Shown piece by piece: positions 24,792 to 33,437 of a stretch of 64,000 nucleotides of DNA (positions within the stretch are counted from its first letter, which is position 1; each line of letters begins with the position of its first letter). The position numbers and the translations under genes were made by a program. Below the pieces are notes generated by a model. That model did no database searches, was not told the DNA's origin, and saw only the letters and a program-made list of their open reading frames with translations. This DNA comes from Paracoccus salipaludis (lineage in GTDB: Bacteria; Pseudomonadota; Alphaproteobacteria; Rhodobacterales; Rhodobacteraceae). The stretch spans positions 186,001 to 250,000 of the forward strand of contig NZ_NSJZ01000005.1 in assembly GCF_002287065.1 (NCBI RefSeq), given 5' to 3'.

Positions 24792-26047
24792 TGAAGGACC
24801 AAGCCCGCCGCCCCGACCAGCTCGACCGCTGCCGCGCTTGTGCCTCGGACAACCTCATGCTGTTCCTGCCGATGGGCGACCATCCGCCGGCCAACATGTT
24901 CGTCCGCCCCGAGGACCGCGACGCGCCGCAGCCGGCCTTTCCGCTGAACACGCAGGCCTGCCTGGATTGCGGCATGATCCAGGTGGCCGACCAGATCCCG
25001 GACGGCTTCTTCACGCATTACCTTTACGTCCCCTCGGGGGCGCGGACCATGCACGGCCATTTCGAGGGCCTGGCCGGCGTCCTGACCGACATCGCCCAGG
25101 GCGGCCTGATCGTGGACGTGGGCTGCAACGACGGCCTGATGCTGTCCTTCGCCAACCGCATGGGCGCGCGCACGCTGGGGATCGACCCGGCGGCGAACCT
25201 TGTCGCCAATGCCGCCGCGAACGGGGTCGAGGTGCATGTCGCCTATTTCGGCCCCGAAACCGCGGCCGAGGTCCGCGCCCTGCGCGGTCCGGCGCAGGTG
25301 ATTTCCACCACCAACACGCTGAACCACATCGGCGACCTGCACGGCTTCATGGAGGGCGTGCGCACGCTTCTTTCCGATGACGGCTGGTTCGTGGTCGAGG
25401 TCCCCTGGGGCCGCGACATCCTGCTGACCAACCAGTTCGACAACGTGTATCACGAGCACATGTCCGAGATGAGCCTGATGTCGCTGGTGCGGCTGGCCGA
25501 GGCGACGGGCATGGCGGTGGTGGACGTGACGCGCCTTCCGGTCCACGGCGGCTCGATGCGGGTCTTCATGCGCAAGGCCGGGGCCGCCCAGGCCCCCTCC
25601 GCCGAGGTCACCGCCATGCTGGAGGCCGAGCGCGAGGCCGGAATGCAGAGCGCCGAGGCCTTCGTCAAGTTCGCGCAACGGGTCGAGGACATCCGCGACC
25701 GGCTGGTCTGGATGCTGGCCGATCTCAAGGCCGCGGGCGCATCCATCGCGGGCTACGGGGCGGCGGCCAAGGGCAACACCCTGCTGAACTATTTCGGCGT
25801 CGGCCCCGAGACGCTGGACTATCTGGTGGACCGCAACCCGCTGAAGCAGGGCACGCTGTCGCCGGGCGTCCTGATCCCGATCCACGGTCCCGAGATCATC
25901 GCCGAAACGAAGCCCGACTACCTTCTGGTGCTGGCCTGGAACTTCTTCGACGAGATCCGGGACCAGTTGCACGACTACGAGGCGGCGGGCGGCCGGTTCA
26001 TCGTGCCGCTTCCCTACCCCCGGATCGTCGGCGGCGCCGAAGGGTAA
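24788..26047 (+). CDS. SAM-dependent sugar C-methyltransferase (TylCIII-like)
   Basis: The 419-residue protein has the three-part layout of NDP-sugar C-methyltransferases: an N-terminal zinc-binding module (Cys15-x2-Cys18 and Cys58-x2-Cys61), a central SAM domain with motif I VDVGCNDGLMLSFA (about 109-122), and a C-terminal domain. The central region also has the FDNVYHEHMSEMS segment, whose His/Glu are typical active-site residues. The C-terminal domain contains GYGAAAKGNTLLNYF. TylCIII/EvaC-type enzymes methylate C-3 of 4-keto-6-deoxy sugars. It overlaps the 3-dehydratase-like gene by 4 bp, pointing to a C-methyl-branched CDP sugar. Confidence 0.86.
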   Translation: MMKDQARRPDQLDRCRACASDNLMLFLPMGDHPPANMFVRPEDRDAPQPAFPLNTQACLDCGMIQVADQIPDGFFTHYLYVPSGARTMHGHFEGLAGVLTDIAQGGLIVDVGCNDGLMLSFANRMGARTLGIDPAANLVANAAANGVEVHVAYFGPETAAEVRALRGPAQVISTTNTLNHIGDLHGFMEGVRTLLSDDGWFVVEVPWGRDILLTNQFDNVYHEHMSEMSLMSLVRLAEATGMAVVDVTRLPVHGGSMRVFMRKAGAAQAPSAEVTAMLEAEREAGMQSAEAFVKFAQRVEDIRDRLVWMLADLKAAGASIAGYGAAAKGNTLLNYFGVGPETLDYLVDRNPLKQGTLSPGVLIPIHGPEIIAETKPDYLLVLAWNFFDEIRDQLHDYEAAGGRFIVPLPYPRIVGGAEG

Positions 26048-26051
26048 GGCC

Positions 26052-27011
26052 ATGGCACGGGTGCTGATCACGGGGGGGACGGGCTTCATCGGCTCGCATC
26101 TCGTGCGCGACTGCGTGGCGCGAGGAGAGGAGGTCACCGTGCTGGCCCGCCCCGGCAGCGACCCCTGGCGGCTGGCGGATGTCGCGGACCGCATCAGCCT
26201 GGTCCGCGCCCATCCGCTGGACGCCCCCGCAGTCGCCGCGGTGGTGGCCCGCGCCGGTCCCCGGCGGGTCTTCCACCTGGCCGCCCGCACGCGGACCCCC
26301 GCGCGGGACGACCTGTCGGACCTGGAAGACGCGACCGCCGCCAATGTCGCGCCGCTGCGGGTCCTTCTGGACGCCCTGCGGCAGCTGGACGACCCGCCCG
26401 CGATCGTCCGCACCGGATCGCTGGCGGAACTGGGCGAAACGGACCGGGTGCTCGACCCCGACGCGGCCGAGCGCCCGAGGGATGGCTACGGGCTGTCCGC
26501 GCTGATGGGCACCCATGTCCTGCGCCTGGCGCGCGCGCGCCTGGGCCTGCCCGCCGTCACGGCGCGGCTGTGCCTGACCTATGGCGGCGACCAGTCCCCG
26601 GATTTCCTGGTCCCCGGCCTGATCCGCAAGGCCCTGTCCGGCCTTCCGGCCAGGGTGCTGCGGCCGCAGGCGCAGCGCGACCTGATCCATGTCCGCGACT
26701 GCGTGGCGGCCTTGCGGCTTGTGGCCGACCATGCCGCCGCCCTGCCGCCCATCGTCACCGTGGCGACCGGGCGCCCCCTGCTCGCGGGCCATCTCGCCGA
26801 CGCCGTCGCGGCGCTGGTGGCGCGGCCCGATGCCCTCCTTCCCCCGCCCCCGGCCGTCCCCGCCACGGCCGCGCATGTGGTGTCCAGCCGCCCTTCGCCC
26901 GAAATCACCGCCCTTGGCTGGCAGCCGCACGTCGGGCTGGCCGAGGGCCTGCGCGAAACGATCACCTGGGAGCGGGCGCGCATCATGTCCCCGCAGGAGT
27001 GCCTCGCATGA
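26052..27011 (+). CDS. NAD(P)-dependent SDR epimerase/reductase-like protein lacking the catalytic Lys
   Basis: The 319-residue extended SDR has a clear NAD(P) motif VLITGGTGFIGSHLV (residues 4-18), FHLAART and a Ser-containing RTGSLAELG. The usual Tyr-x3-Lys reads Tyr146-Gly-Leu-Ser-Ala150, so the lysine is replaced by alanine (codon gcg). In an SDR this should lower or change activity. Position 4 bp after the C-methyltransferase suggests a role in the last step of the CDP-sugar, such as C-4 reduction or epimerization. It could also be a non-classical SDR whose lysine is supplied differently. Confidence 0.8.
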   Translation: MARVLITGGTGFIGSHLVRDCVARGEEVTVLARPGSDPWRLADVADRISLVRAHPLDAPAVAAVVARAGPRRVFHLAARTRTPARDDLSDLEDATAANVAPLRVLLDALRQLDDPPAIVRTGSLAELGETDRVLDPDAAERPRDGYGLSALMGTHVLRLARARLGLPAVTARLCLTYGGDQSPDFLVPGLIRKALSGLPARVLRPQAQRDLIHVRDCVAALRLVADHAAALPPIVTVATGRPLLAGHLADAVAALVARPDALLPPPPAVPATAAHVVSSRPSPEITALGWQPHVGLAEGLRETITWERARIMSPQECLA

Positions 27012-27976
27012 CCCTGATCTCGATCCTGATCCCCTGCCTCAACGAGGAAGAGAACATCCGCAGGTGCCATGCGCGCGTCGCGGCGGTGCTGGACGGCCTC
27101 GAGGATGTCGAGGCCGAGATCATCTTCACCGACAACCATTCCACCGACCTGACCTTTGCCATCCTGCGCGAGATCGCCGAGGAGGACCCGCGCGTCCGCG
27201 TGTTCCGCTTTTCGCGCAACGTGGGCTACCAGGCCTCGGTGATGTTCGCCTACAAGGCGGCGCGGGGCGACTGCGCGATCCAGCTGGACAGCGACCTGCA
27301 GGACCCGCCCGAGCTGATCCCGACCATGCTGGACCTTTGGCGCCAGGGAAATCAGGTCGTCTACGGGATCCGCCGCAGCCTGCCCGACGGCCCGGTAGTG
27401 GCCGCGCTCAGGCGGGGGTTCTACTGGTTCATCGACCGCGTCAGCGCCGACGACCTGCCGCGCAACGCGGGCGAGTTCCGCCTGACCGACCGGGTGATCC
27501 TGGACCAGATCCGCCGCTCCGAGGACCGCTCGCCCTACATGCGCGGCATGATCAGCGCCATGGGCTTCCGGCAGGTGGGCTTCGACTACGACCGCGCGGC
27601 GCGGGCGGCGGGACAGTCCAAGTTCCCCTTCCGCGCCATGCTGGGGCTGGCGGTGGACGGGCTGGTCAACCATTCGCTGCTGCCGCTGCGGCTGGCCTCG
27701 ACCGTGTCGCTGCTGGCGGGGCTGTTCACCTTCCTGGTGCTGCTGGGCTATCTGGTGGGCAAGCTGCTGTTCGGGCAGGAATGGCCGCCGGGCTTCGCCA
27801 CGCTGGTGGTGCTGCTTCTGATGTCGATGACGCTGAACGCGATGTTCCTGGGGATCCTCGGCGAATACATCGGCCGCATCTTCCTGCAGACCAAGAACAT
27901 CAACGCCCCGATCGTCGAGGCCGCGCTGAACGCCCCCGGCCCCGTCACCCCCCTGCGCATGGAGGCCGCCGAGTGA
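27008..27976 (+). CDS. Polyprenyl-phosphate glycosyltransferase, GT2 family (GtrB-like)
   Basis: The 322-residue protein has a GT2 catalytic domain with ISILIPCLNEEENI at the start, ADGD-equivalent LDSDLQDPPELIP near residue 97 and the QSKFPFRAML segment. Two C-terminal membrane helices follow (about 225-255 and 265-290). This is the GtrB/DPM1 layout, which attaches a hexose to polyprenyl phosphate on the inner leaflet. It would supply the GtrA-like flippase and the membrane transferase encoded about 7 kb upstream. It starts by ATGA overlap with the SDR gene and its stop overlaps the GTG of the next gene. Confidence 0.88.
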   Translation: MTLISILIPCLNEEENIRRCHARVAAVLDGLEDVEAEIIFTDNHSTDLTFAILREIAEEDPRVRVFRFSRNVGYQASVMFAYKAARGDCAIQLDSDLQDPPELIPTMLDLWRQGNQVVYGIRRSLPDGPVVAALRRGFYWFIDRVSADDLPRNAGEFRLTDRVILDQIRRSEDRSPYMRGMISAMGFRQVGFDYDRAARAAGQSKFPFRAMLGLAVDGLVNHSLLPLRLASTVSLLAGLFTFLVLLGYLVGKLLFGQEWPPGFATLVVLLLMSMTLNAMFLGILGEYIGRIFLQTKNINAPIVEAALNAPGPVTPLRMEAAE

Positions 27977-29067
27977 GGCTGTTGATGATACAAGGCGGCT
28001 TCGGCACGGGCGGAGCCGAGAAGATCATGGCCGCGATCGGGGCGCATCGCCACGCGCAAGGGGACGAGGTTCACGTGGCGGGCATGTTCATGCCGCCTGC
28101 GGGCCCGTTCTTCCACTATCCGCCCGACGTCCGCCTGCATCTCCTGGCCGACGGCGCGCGGCCCGACAAGCTGCTGCACCTGCGGCGGCTGGCCGCGATC
28201 CGGGGGCTGATCCGCCGGGTGCAACCGGACGTGACCCTGTCCTTCCTGACCAAGGTGAACTGCCTGACGATGCTGGCCGCGCGGGGGACGAGCATCCCGG
28301 TCGTCATCTCGGAACGCAACAACCCGCTGATGCAGTCGCCCGGCTTCTGGAACCGCGCCCAGCAGGTCCTCGCCCATGGCGCGGCCGGGATCGTGATGCA
28401 GACCAGGGGCCAGCATGACGACCTGTCCCCGGCGCTGCAGGAACGCGCGGTGGTGATCCCCAACTTCTGCGACGCGGTTCCCTTTCGCCGCGCCTCGCCC
28501 GGCCCCGACTGCCATTTCGTCGCCGCAGGGCGGCTGGACCGGCAAAAGGGCTTCGACCTGCTGATCCGGGCCTTTGCCCGGGTGCCCCATCTCGGCGCAC
28601 GCCTGACCATCTTCGGAGAGGGACCCGAGCGCGCGCCGCTGGAGAACCTGGTCCGGGCCTCGGGCCTGGAGGGCCGCGTCTCGCTGCCCGGCATCGTCCG
28701 TGGGCCGCAGGAATGGCTGGGGGCGGGGCATGTGCTGGTGGTCAGCTCGCGATTCGAGGGGTTTTCCAACGTCGTGGCCGAGGCGACCTGCTCGGGCCTG
28801 CCGGTGGTATCCTTCGACTGTCCCTACGGCCCTTCCGAGATGATCGTCGAAGGCCGGAACGGTTTTCTGGTCCCGCCCGGCGACGTGGCGGCGCTGGCGG
28901 GCGCAATGACGCGGCTTGCCGCCGATCCCGCCTTGCGCAACCGCCTGGGCCAGGCGGCCCATATCGCCGCCGCCCGGTTCGAGCAGGGCCGGATCATGGC
29001 GCAATGGGACGCCGTGCTGGGCGCCGCGCTTCAGCCGCGCAGGGCGGCGATGGCCTGGTCCAGCTGA
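27973..29067 (+). CDS. Glycosyltransferase, GT4 family (last gene of the rightward block)
   Basis: This is a 364-residue GT-B transferase. The GTG start overlaps the previous stop (GTGA) and gives the usual N-terminus with the loop GGFGTGGAEKIM. The donor domain has FVAAGRLDRQKGFDLLIRAF and the EX7E motif SRFEGFSNVVAEATCSGLPVVSFDCPYGPSEMI; that last segment resembles transferases of the GalNAc/rhamnose type (PglH-like). It closes the polysaccharide operon. Its last 37 bp overlap the convergent HAD hydrolase gene on the other strand. Confidence 0.87.
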   Translation: MRLLMIQGGFGTGGAEKIMAAIGAHRHAQGDEVHVAGMFMPPAGPFFHYPPDVRLHLLADGARPDKLLHLRRLAAIRGLIRRVQPDVTLSFLTKVNCLTMLAARGTSIPVVISERNNPLMQSPGFWNRAQQVLAHGAAGIVMQTRGQHDDLSPALQERAVVIPNFCDAVPFRRASPGPDCHFVAAGRLDRQKGFDLLIRAFARVPHLGARLTIFGEGPERAPLENLVRASGLEGRVSLPGIVRGPQEWLGAGHVLVVSSRFEGFSNVVAEATCSGLPVVSFDCPYGPSEMIVEGRNGFLVPPGDVAALAGAMTRLAADPALRNRLGQAAHIAAARFEQGRIMAQWDAVLGAALQPRRAAMAWSS

Positions 29068-29723
29068 TCGAGGCTTCCGATCACTGCCCCTGCCGCGTGG
29101 TCGGGGGTGGGCGGGCTGCCTTCGTGCACGCGGCCGGGCCGCAGGATCTGGACCGTGATCCAGCCCATCCGGTTCGGCGCAAGGAAGTCCTTGGCCGCGT
29201 TGTCCGCGACATAGACGCAGGTCCGCCCGCCCGAGGCGGCGGCGACAAGCTCATAGGCGCGCGGATGCGGCTTGCCGTAGCCCGCCCCCCATTGCCCCGT
29301 CGGAAGGACAAGGTCGAAATGCGCCTGCAGGCCCAGCGCCGCGATCTTGTTGCGCTGCGTCTGCTCGACCCCGTCCGAGATGAGGGCAAAGCCGCGATGC
29401 CCACCCAGATAGCGCACCGCGTCCGGGCACAGCCCGATCCGGGGCATGTGGCTGCGATACAGTTCGATCAGGTCGGGCACGAGTTCCGGGTCCAGCCCAA
29501 GTTCCTGCGCCGCGCGATCGAAGATGGCGCGCCGCTCGCCTTGCGCGAAGAGCTCGCGGCAGGCACCCGCGAACCGGGCACCGAGGCCCGGCGGGACCGC
29601 GCCCCGCGCTTCCAGCCAGTCGCCGGCCGCGCGGTATCCGCTGAAGGCGAAGTCGCGTTCCAGATACAGCGTGTCGTCCAGGTCGAAGACGATCCGCTCA
29701 GCCAAGGAAGACGGCATCGTCAT
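29031..29723 (-). CDS. HAD-superfamily hydrolase
   Basis: The protein (about 230 aa) has the HAD nucleophile motif IVFDLDDTLYLERDF near its N-terminus, motif II ISDG, motif III lysine in GYGKPHPRAYE and motif IV VADNAAKDF. It should be a phosphatase for a small phosphorylated substrate. The start is uncertain: ATG at 29723 is chosen, but ATG 29717 or a TTG nearer the domain are possible, and no clear ribosome site is seen. It overlaps the upstream ATP-grasp gene by about 26 bp and, convergently, the last glycosyltransferase gene by 37 bp. Confidence 0.8.
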   Translation of the reverse strand: MTMPSSLAERIVFDLDDTLYLERDFAFSGYRAAGDWLEARGAVPPGLGARFAGACRELFAQGERRAIFDRAAQELGLDPELVPDLIELYRSHMPRIGLCPDAVRYLGGHRGFALISDGVEQTQRNKIAALGLQAHFDLVLPTGQWGAGYGKPHPRAYELVAAASGGRTCVYVADNAAKDFLAPNRMGWITVQILRPGRVHEGSPPTPDHAAGAVIGSLDQLDQAIAALRG

Positions 29724-30657
29724 AGCGCAGCATCGTGACGCCCTCGCGCCAGCCGTCATGGGCGCGGCAGGGGCGGCCGTCGATCTCGTCCAGCAGCCAG
29801 TCGGCAAATCGCGCGCCCGCGTGATGGGCCAGCGGATAGCCGCCGCCAAAGCGGGCGTTGACCTCGAAGACGCGCGGCCCGTGGCGGGGATCGTCGATCA
29901 CCTGGAAGCACAGGACGCCCCGCGCGCCGGGCAGGGCGGCGGCCACCTTGCGGGCGATGGCGGCCAGGTCGGCCCGCCGCTCGGTCCGGCCCTTTTCCAC
30001 CTCGCCCGCGCGGGTCTGAAGCCGCAGGTGCGGGATGGCGCAGCGCAGCTCGCCCGCCTGGTCCAGGAAGATGTTGACCGTGTATTCCGGCCCCGACAGC
30101 CGGGTCTGGAAGATCATCGGCTCGGGGAAGCTCTCGGGCAGGTCGCCGGGCGAGGCATAAACCGCAAGACCCCGGCTGGCGCTGCCGCCCGCGGGCTTGG
30201 CGAAGACAGGCCAGCCAAGGCTTCGGGGGTCGGCGCGCAACTCGGCCTCGGTCCGCGTCTCGGGGACAGGCACGCCCGCCGCGCCCAGGACCTGCATCGT
30301 CAGGTGCTTGTCGCGCACGACGGCGATGGTTGCGGGGTCCGAGACATGGACCCGCGCGCCCAGGGCGGCAAACCGTCCGGCAGCCTCGGCATAGGCGGAA
30401 AGCTCGGTGTCGATGGTGGGCACGACCAGCCGGATGCCGTTTTCCCGCACGATGGCCTCGACCGCCTCGGCAAAGCCCGGCGCGTCGCAGCGCGGCACCG
30501 CATGGGCGGCGTCGGCCAGCCGGCAGGCCGCCGAAAGATCGGGGTTCAGGTCGCAGGCATGGACGACTCCCGCCCCCGCCTCGCGGAAGGCCGCAAGCAG
30601 CGCCGCCCGCCGGCCGGCCGAGGAAATCAGCACCGGCGGCTTGTGATCCTGGTCCAT
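29698..30657 (-). CDS. ATP-grasp domain enzyme (carbamoyl-phosphate-synthase/PylC-like)
   Basis: The 319-residue protein has an N-terminal Rossmann-like part (VLISSAGRRAALLAAF, DLNPDLSAACRLAD) and an ATP-grasp core. The core shows PVFAKPAGGSASRGLAVY (ATP-binding loop), QTRLSGPEYTVNIFL and the metal/ATP motif RVFEVNARFGGGYPL. Such enzymes ligate a carboxylate to an amine. Its partner gene is a HAD phosphatase translated from an overlapping start, and this ATP-grasp/HAD pair borders the polysaccharide locus. A role in making or removing an aminoacyl/peptidyl decoration of a surface sugar is possible but unproven. Confidence 0.82.
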   Translation of the reverse strand: MDQDHKPPVLISSAGRRAALLAAFREAGAGVVHACDLNPDLSAACRLADAAHAVPRCDAPGFAEAVEAIVRENGIRLVVPTIDTELSAYAEAAGRFAALGARVHVSDPATIAVVRDKHLTMQVLGAAGVPVPETRTEAELRADPRSLGWPVFAKPAGGSASRGLAVYASPGDLPESFPEPMIFQTRLSGPEYTVNIFLDQAGELRCAIPHLRLQTRAGEVEKGRTERRADLAAIARKVAAALPGARGVLCFQVIDDPRHGPRVFEVNARFGGGYPLAHHAGARFADWLLDEIDGRPCRAHDGWREGVTMLRYDDAVFLG

Positions 30658-30809
30658 GCTCGTCCATCCGACCGGGGTTTGCCCAAGCTGTAGCAGGGCT
30701 TCGGTTTTCCGCCAATGGGACCGTTGGGGCAGGCCCGCGCGGCCGCCGCTTTGACAAGCCGCCGGGCAGGCCCTTAGGTTGCAGGCCCAAGGGAAACGGG
30801 GGACCAGGG

Positions 30810-31628
30810 ATGCTGAAGACGATCCGGGGCGAGGCCGTCCCCGCGCTGGGGCTGGGGACATACCAGCTGACCGGACCCGAGGGCGAGGCCGCGATCCGCA
30901 GCGCGATCGCCATGGGCTATCGCCATCTGGACACCGCCATCCGCTATGGCAACGAAATCGAGGTCGGCCGCGCGATCCGCGACAGCGGCGTGCCGCGCGA
31001 CGAGCTGTTCGTGACCACCAAGATCTGGCCCAGCGACCTGCGCCCGGACGACGTCCATGCCCGCATGGCCGAAAGCCTGGACCGGCTGGGGCTGGACCGG
31101 GTGGACTTGCTGCTGGTCCACTGGCCCGCCCGCGACATCCCCCTGGGCGAGACCCTGGCCGCCTTTGCCGCCGAAAGGGCCGCCGGCCGCACCCGGCTGA
31201 TCGGGGTCGCCAACTTCACCCTGCCGCTGCTGGACGAGGCACTGGACGTCCACAAGGCGGACCTGTTCTGCAACCAGGTGGAATACCACCCCTTCCTGTC
31301 GCAGGCCCGCCTGCTTGAGCGCATGGCCCGGGCCGACATGCTGCTGGTGGCCTATCTGCCGATCGCGCGGGGCGCGGTGGCCGACGTGCCTTTGCTGCAG
31401 CAGATCGCGGCGCGCCACGGCAAGACACCCGCGCAGGTCACGCTGCGCTGGCTGGTCCAGCAGGACCGCGTGGCGGCGATCCCCCGTTCATCCAGGCCCG
31501 CGCGGCAGGCCGAGAACCTCGACATCTTCGACTTCGCGCTGTCCGGGGACGAGATGGCCGCGATCCACGGCCTCGCCGAGGGGCGGCGCTACTGCGACTA
31601 TGACTTCGCGCCCGACTGGGACGACTGA
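30810..31628 (+). CDS. Aldo/keto reductase
   Basis: The 272-residue protein is a TIM-barrel NADPH reductase with the full catalytic tetrad Asp41 and Tyr46 (LDTAIRYGNE), Lys71 (VTTKIWPSD) and His104 (LLLVHWPARD). The closing coenzyme motif AAIPRSSRPARQAENLDIFDF is present (split at residues 226-246). It is close to the 2,5-diketo-D-gluconate reductase branch in length and layout. The ATG sits just behind an AGGG-containing stretch. It is followed 39 bp later by aroQ on the same strand; no functional link is evident. The substrate is unknown. Confidence 0.88.
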   Translation: MLKTIRGEAVPALGLGTYQLTGPEGEAAIRSAIAMGYRHLDTAIRYGNEIEVGRAIRDSGVPRDELFVTTKIWPSDLRPDDVHARMAESLDRLGLDRVDLLLVHWPARDIPLGETLAAFAAERAAGRTRLIGVANFTLPLLDEALDVHKADLFCNQVEYHPFLSQARLLERMARADMLLVAYLPIARGAVADVPLLQQIAARHGKTPAQVTLRWLVQQDRVAAIPRSSRPARQAENLDIFDFALSGDEMAAIHGLAEGRRYCDYDFAPDWDD

Positions 31629-31667
31629 GCGCGGCTTCGACCCCTCCGCCGCGCATGAAAGGACGAC

Positions 31668-32108
31668 ATGCCCCGCCTGATCTTCATCCTGAACGGTCCC
31701 AACCTGAACCTGCTGGGCAAGCGCCAGCCCGAGATCTACGGGCACGAGACGCTGGCCGACGTGGAACGCGACTGCGCGACGCTGGCCGCCGAGCTGGGCG
31801 TGGACATCCGCTTCCTGCAATCCAACCACGAGGGCCAGCTGATCGACTGGATCCACGAGGCGCGGGACGCCGCCGCAGGCATCGTCATCAACCCGGCCGC
31901 CTTCACCCATACCTCCGTCGCCCTCCTTGACGCGCTCAAGACCTTCGACGGGCCGGTGATCGAGGTCCACATCTCGAACGTCCACCAGCGCGAAGGCTTC
32001 CGCCACCATTCCTATGTCAGCCTGCGCGCCGACGGGGTGATCGCGGGCTGCGGGACGGAAGGATACCGCCTCGGACTGCGGCGCGTCGCGTCGCTGACGG
32101 CGGACTGA
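31668..32108 (+). CDS. aroQ: Type II 3-dehydroquinate dehydratase
   Basis: This 146-residue protein matches type II dehydroquinases over its whole length. [21 protein letters not shown] contains the catalytic Tyr24, [15 protein letters not shown] contributes active-site Asn/Glu, [12 protein letters not shown] follows, and [18 protein letters not shown] carries the catalytic His. It converts 3-dehydroquinate to 3-dehydroshikimate in aromatic amino acid biosynthesis or quinate use. It stands apart from other shikimate genes here. Confidence 0.95.
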   Translation: MPRLIFILNGPNLNLLGKRQPEIYGHETLADVERDCATLAAELGVDIRFLQSNHEGQLIDWIHEARDAAAGIVINPAAFTHTSVALLDALKTFDGPVIEVHISNVHQREGFRHHSYVSLRADGVIAGCGTEGYRLGLRRVASLTAD

Positions 32109-32222
32109 AGGCGGCGCCGCTTTCCCGCGGACTGCGCGGCAATCGTGCCGGCGGCGGGCGCTGTCCTGTTGCCGGACGGGGTGCCTGCGTGTAGCATTCG
32201 TCAAAGTGTCTGGAGGACGAAG

Positions 32223-33215
32223 ATGATCGTCGGTTCCGAGGACAGTCTTTCCCTTCTTCGCTGCCCGCGGACGATGGCTCCCCTCGCGCGGGTCGCGCCC
32301 GACCGCCTGACCTGCGCCGACGGTCACAGCTACGCGGTCGTGAACGGCAAGCCGGTCCTGATCGACTTCGCCGACTCGGTGCTGGCCGAAGAGGAGATCG
32401 CGCGCTCGTCGGGCGGCAGCCAGATTGCCCGCCACGATTACGGCGGGCTCAAGCGCGGGGTGAAGCGGGTCCTGTCGCCGACCCGGAAGGAAACCGTGCA
32501 GAACGTGCGCCGGCTGATCGCCGATCTCGAGGCGACGGGGCGCCCGACCCGCCTGCTGGTCGTTGGCGGCGGCAGCATCGGCCAGGGGATGGAGCCGCTT
32601 TACGACCATCCCGACATCGCCGTGCTCAGCTTCGACATCTATGATTCGCCTCATGTCCAGTTCATCGCCGACGGCCATCACCTGCCGCTGCCGGACGGGA
32701 TGTTCGATGCCGTGGTCGTCCAGGCCGTGCTGGAACATGTGCTTCAGCCCGCGCAGGTCGTGTCCGAGATCTGGCGGGTCCTGAAGGACGACGGCCTGGT
32801 TTATGCCGAAACGCCCTTCATGCAGCAGGTGCACGAAGGCCCCTATGATTTCACGCGCTTCACCGAAAGCGGGCACCGTTACCTGTTCCGCAACTTCGCC
32901 CATGTGGCGTCGGGCTCCTGCGGGGGGCCGGGCATCCAGTTCATGTGGTCGGTGGATCATCTCGCCCGCGGGATCTTCCGCTCGAATGCGGCCGGGAAGC
33001 TTGCCAAGCTCGCCTTCTTCTGGACGCAGTACCTCGACCGGCTCATTCCCCCGGCCTATGCGCAGGACGGCGCAAGCGGCGTCTTCTTCTATGGCCGCAA
33101 GGCGCCCCGGCCCATGACCCCGCGCGAGATCATCCCCTATTACCGGGGGGCGCAGAAGCCCCGACCCGCACGGTCCGGCGCCGAGGCCGTCCCGGACGCA
33201 TCCGGCGCCCACTGA
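32223..33215 (+). CDS. Class I SAM-dependent methyltransferase with Trm112-like N-terminus
   Basis: The 330-residue protein begins after a strong GGAGG. The first 55 residues (LLRCPRTMAPLARV...LTCADGHSYAVVNGKPVLID) look like a degenerate Trm112 zinc-ribbon domain. The SAM domain has LLVVGGGSIGQGM as motif I, FDIYDSPHVQFIADGHHLPLPDGMFDAVVVQAVLEHV (split) and HEGPYDFTRFTESGHRYLF. The last block is common in methyltransferases near polysaccharide genes. Substrate and pathway are unknown. It stands alone, followed by a long gap with a hairpin. Confidence 0.8.
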   Translation: MIVGSEDSLSLLRCPRTMAPLARVAPDRLTCADGHSYAVVNGKPVLIDFADSVLAEEEIARSSGGSQIARHDYGGLKRGVKRVLSPTRKETVQNVRRLIADLEATGRPTRLLVVGGGSIGQGMEPLYDHPDIAVLSFDIYDSPHVQFIADGHHLPLPDGMFDAVVVQAVLEHVLQPAQVVSEIWRVLKDDGLVYAETPFMQQVHEGPYDFTRFTESGHRYLFRNFAHVASGSCGGPGIQFMWSVDHLARGIFRSNAAGKLAKLAFFWTQYLDRLIPPAYAQDGASGVFFYGRKAPRPMTPREIIPYYRGAQKPRPARSGAEAVPDASGAH

Positions 33216-33353
33216 CCTGATCCCTCCCGTCCCGGAACAGTGCCAGGCGGCTGCCGGGGCGGCATTCGGTTACGTCCCGTTCCAGAGATCCTCGCAGCCG
33301 GACGGGCGATCCGCGCCCTGGCACGGCAGACGGCCGGTTGCAGTCATGAAAGG

Positions 33354-33378
33354 ACCCGCGCAGCAGGGCTGCGCGGGT
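33354..33378 (+). terminator. Hairpin, probable terminator after the methyltransferase gene
   Basis: The perfect arms ACCCGCGCAG and CTGCGCGGGT enclose a 5-base loop. The hairpin lies 138 bp after the methyltransferase stop and is followed by ggtcttgctg, a poor T-tract, so termination strength is uncertain. Confidence 0.45.
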
Positions 33379-33437
33379 GGTCTTGCTGCCGCGTCACCAA
33401 ACAAGAAACAGGCAAGCACATGAAACAGGTGACATAT

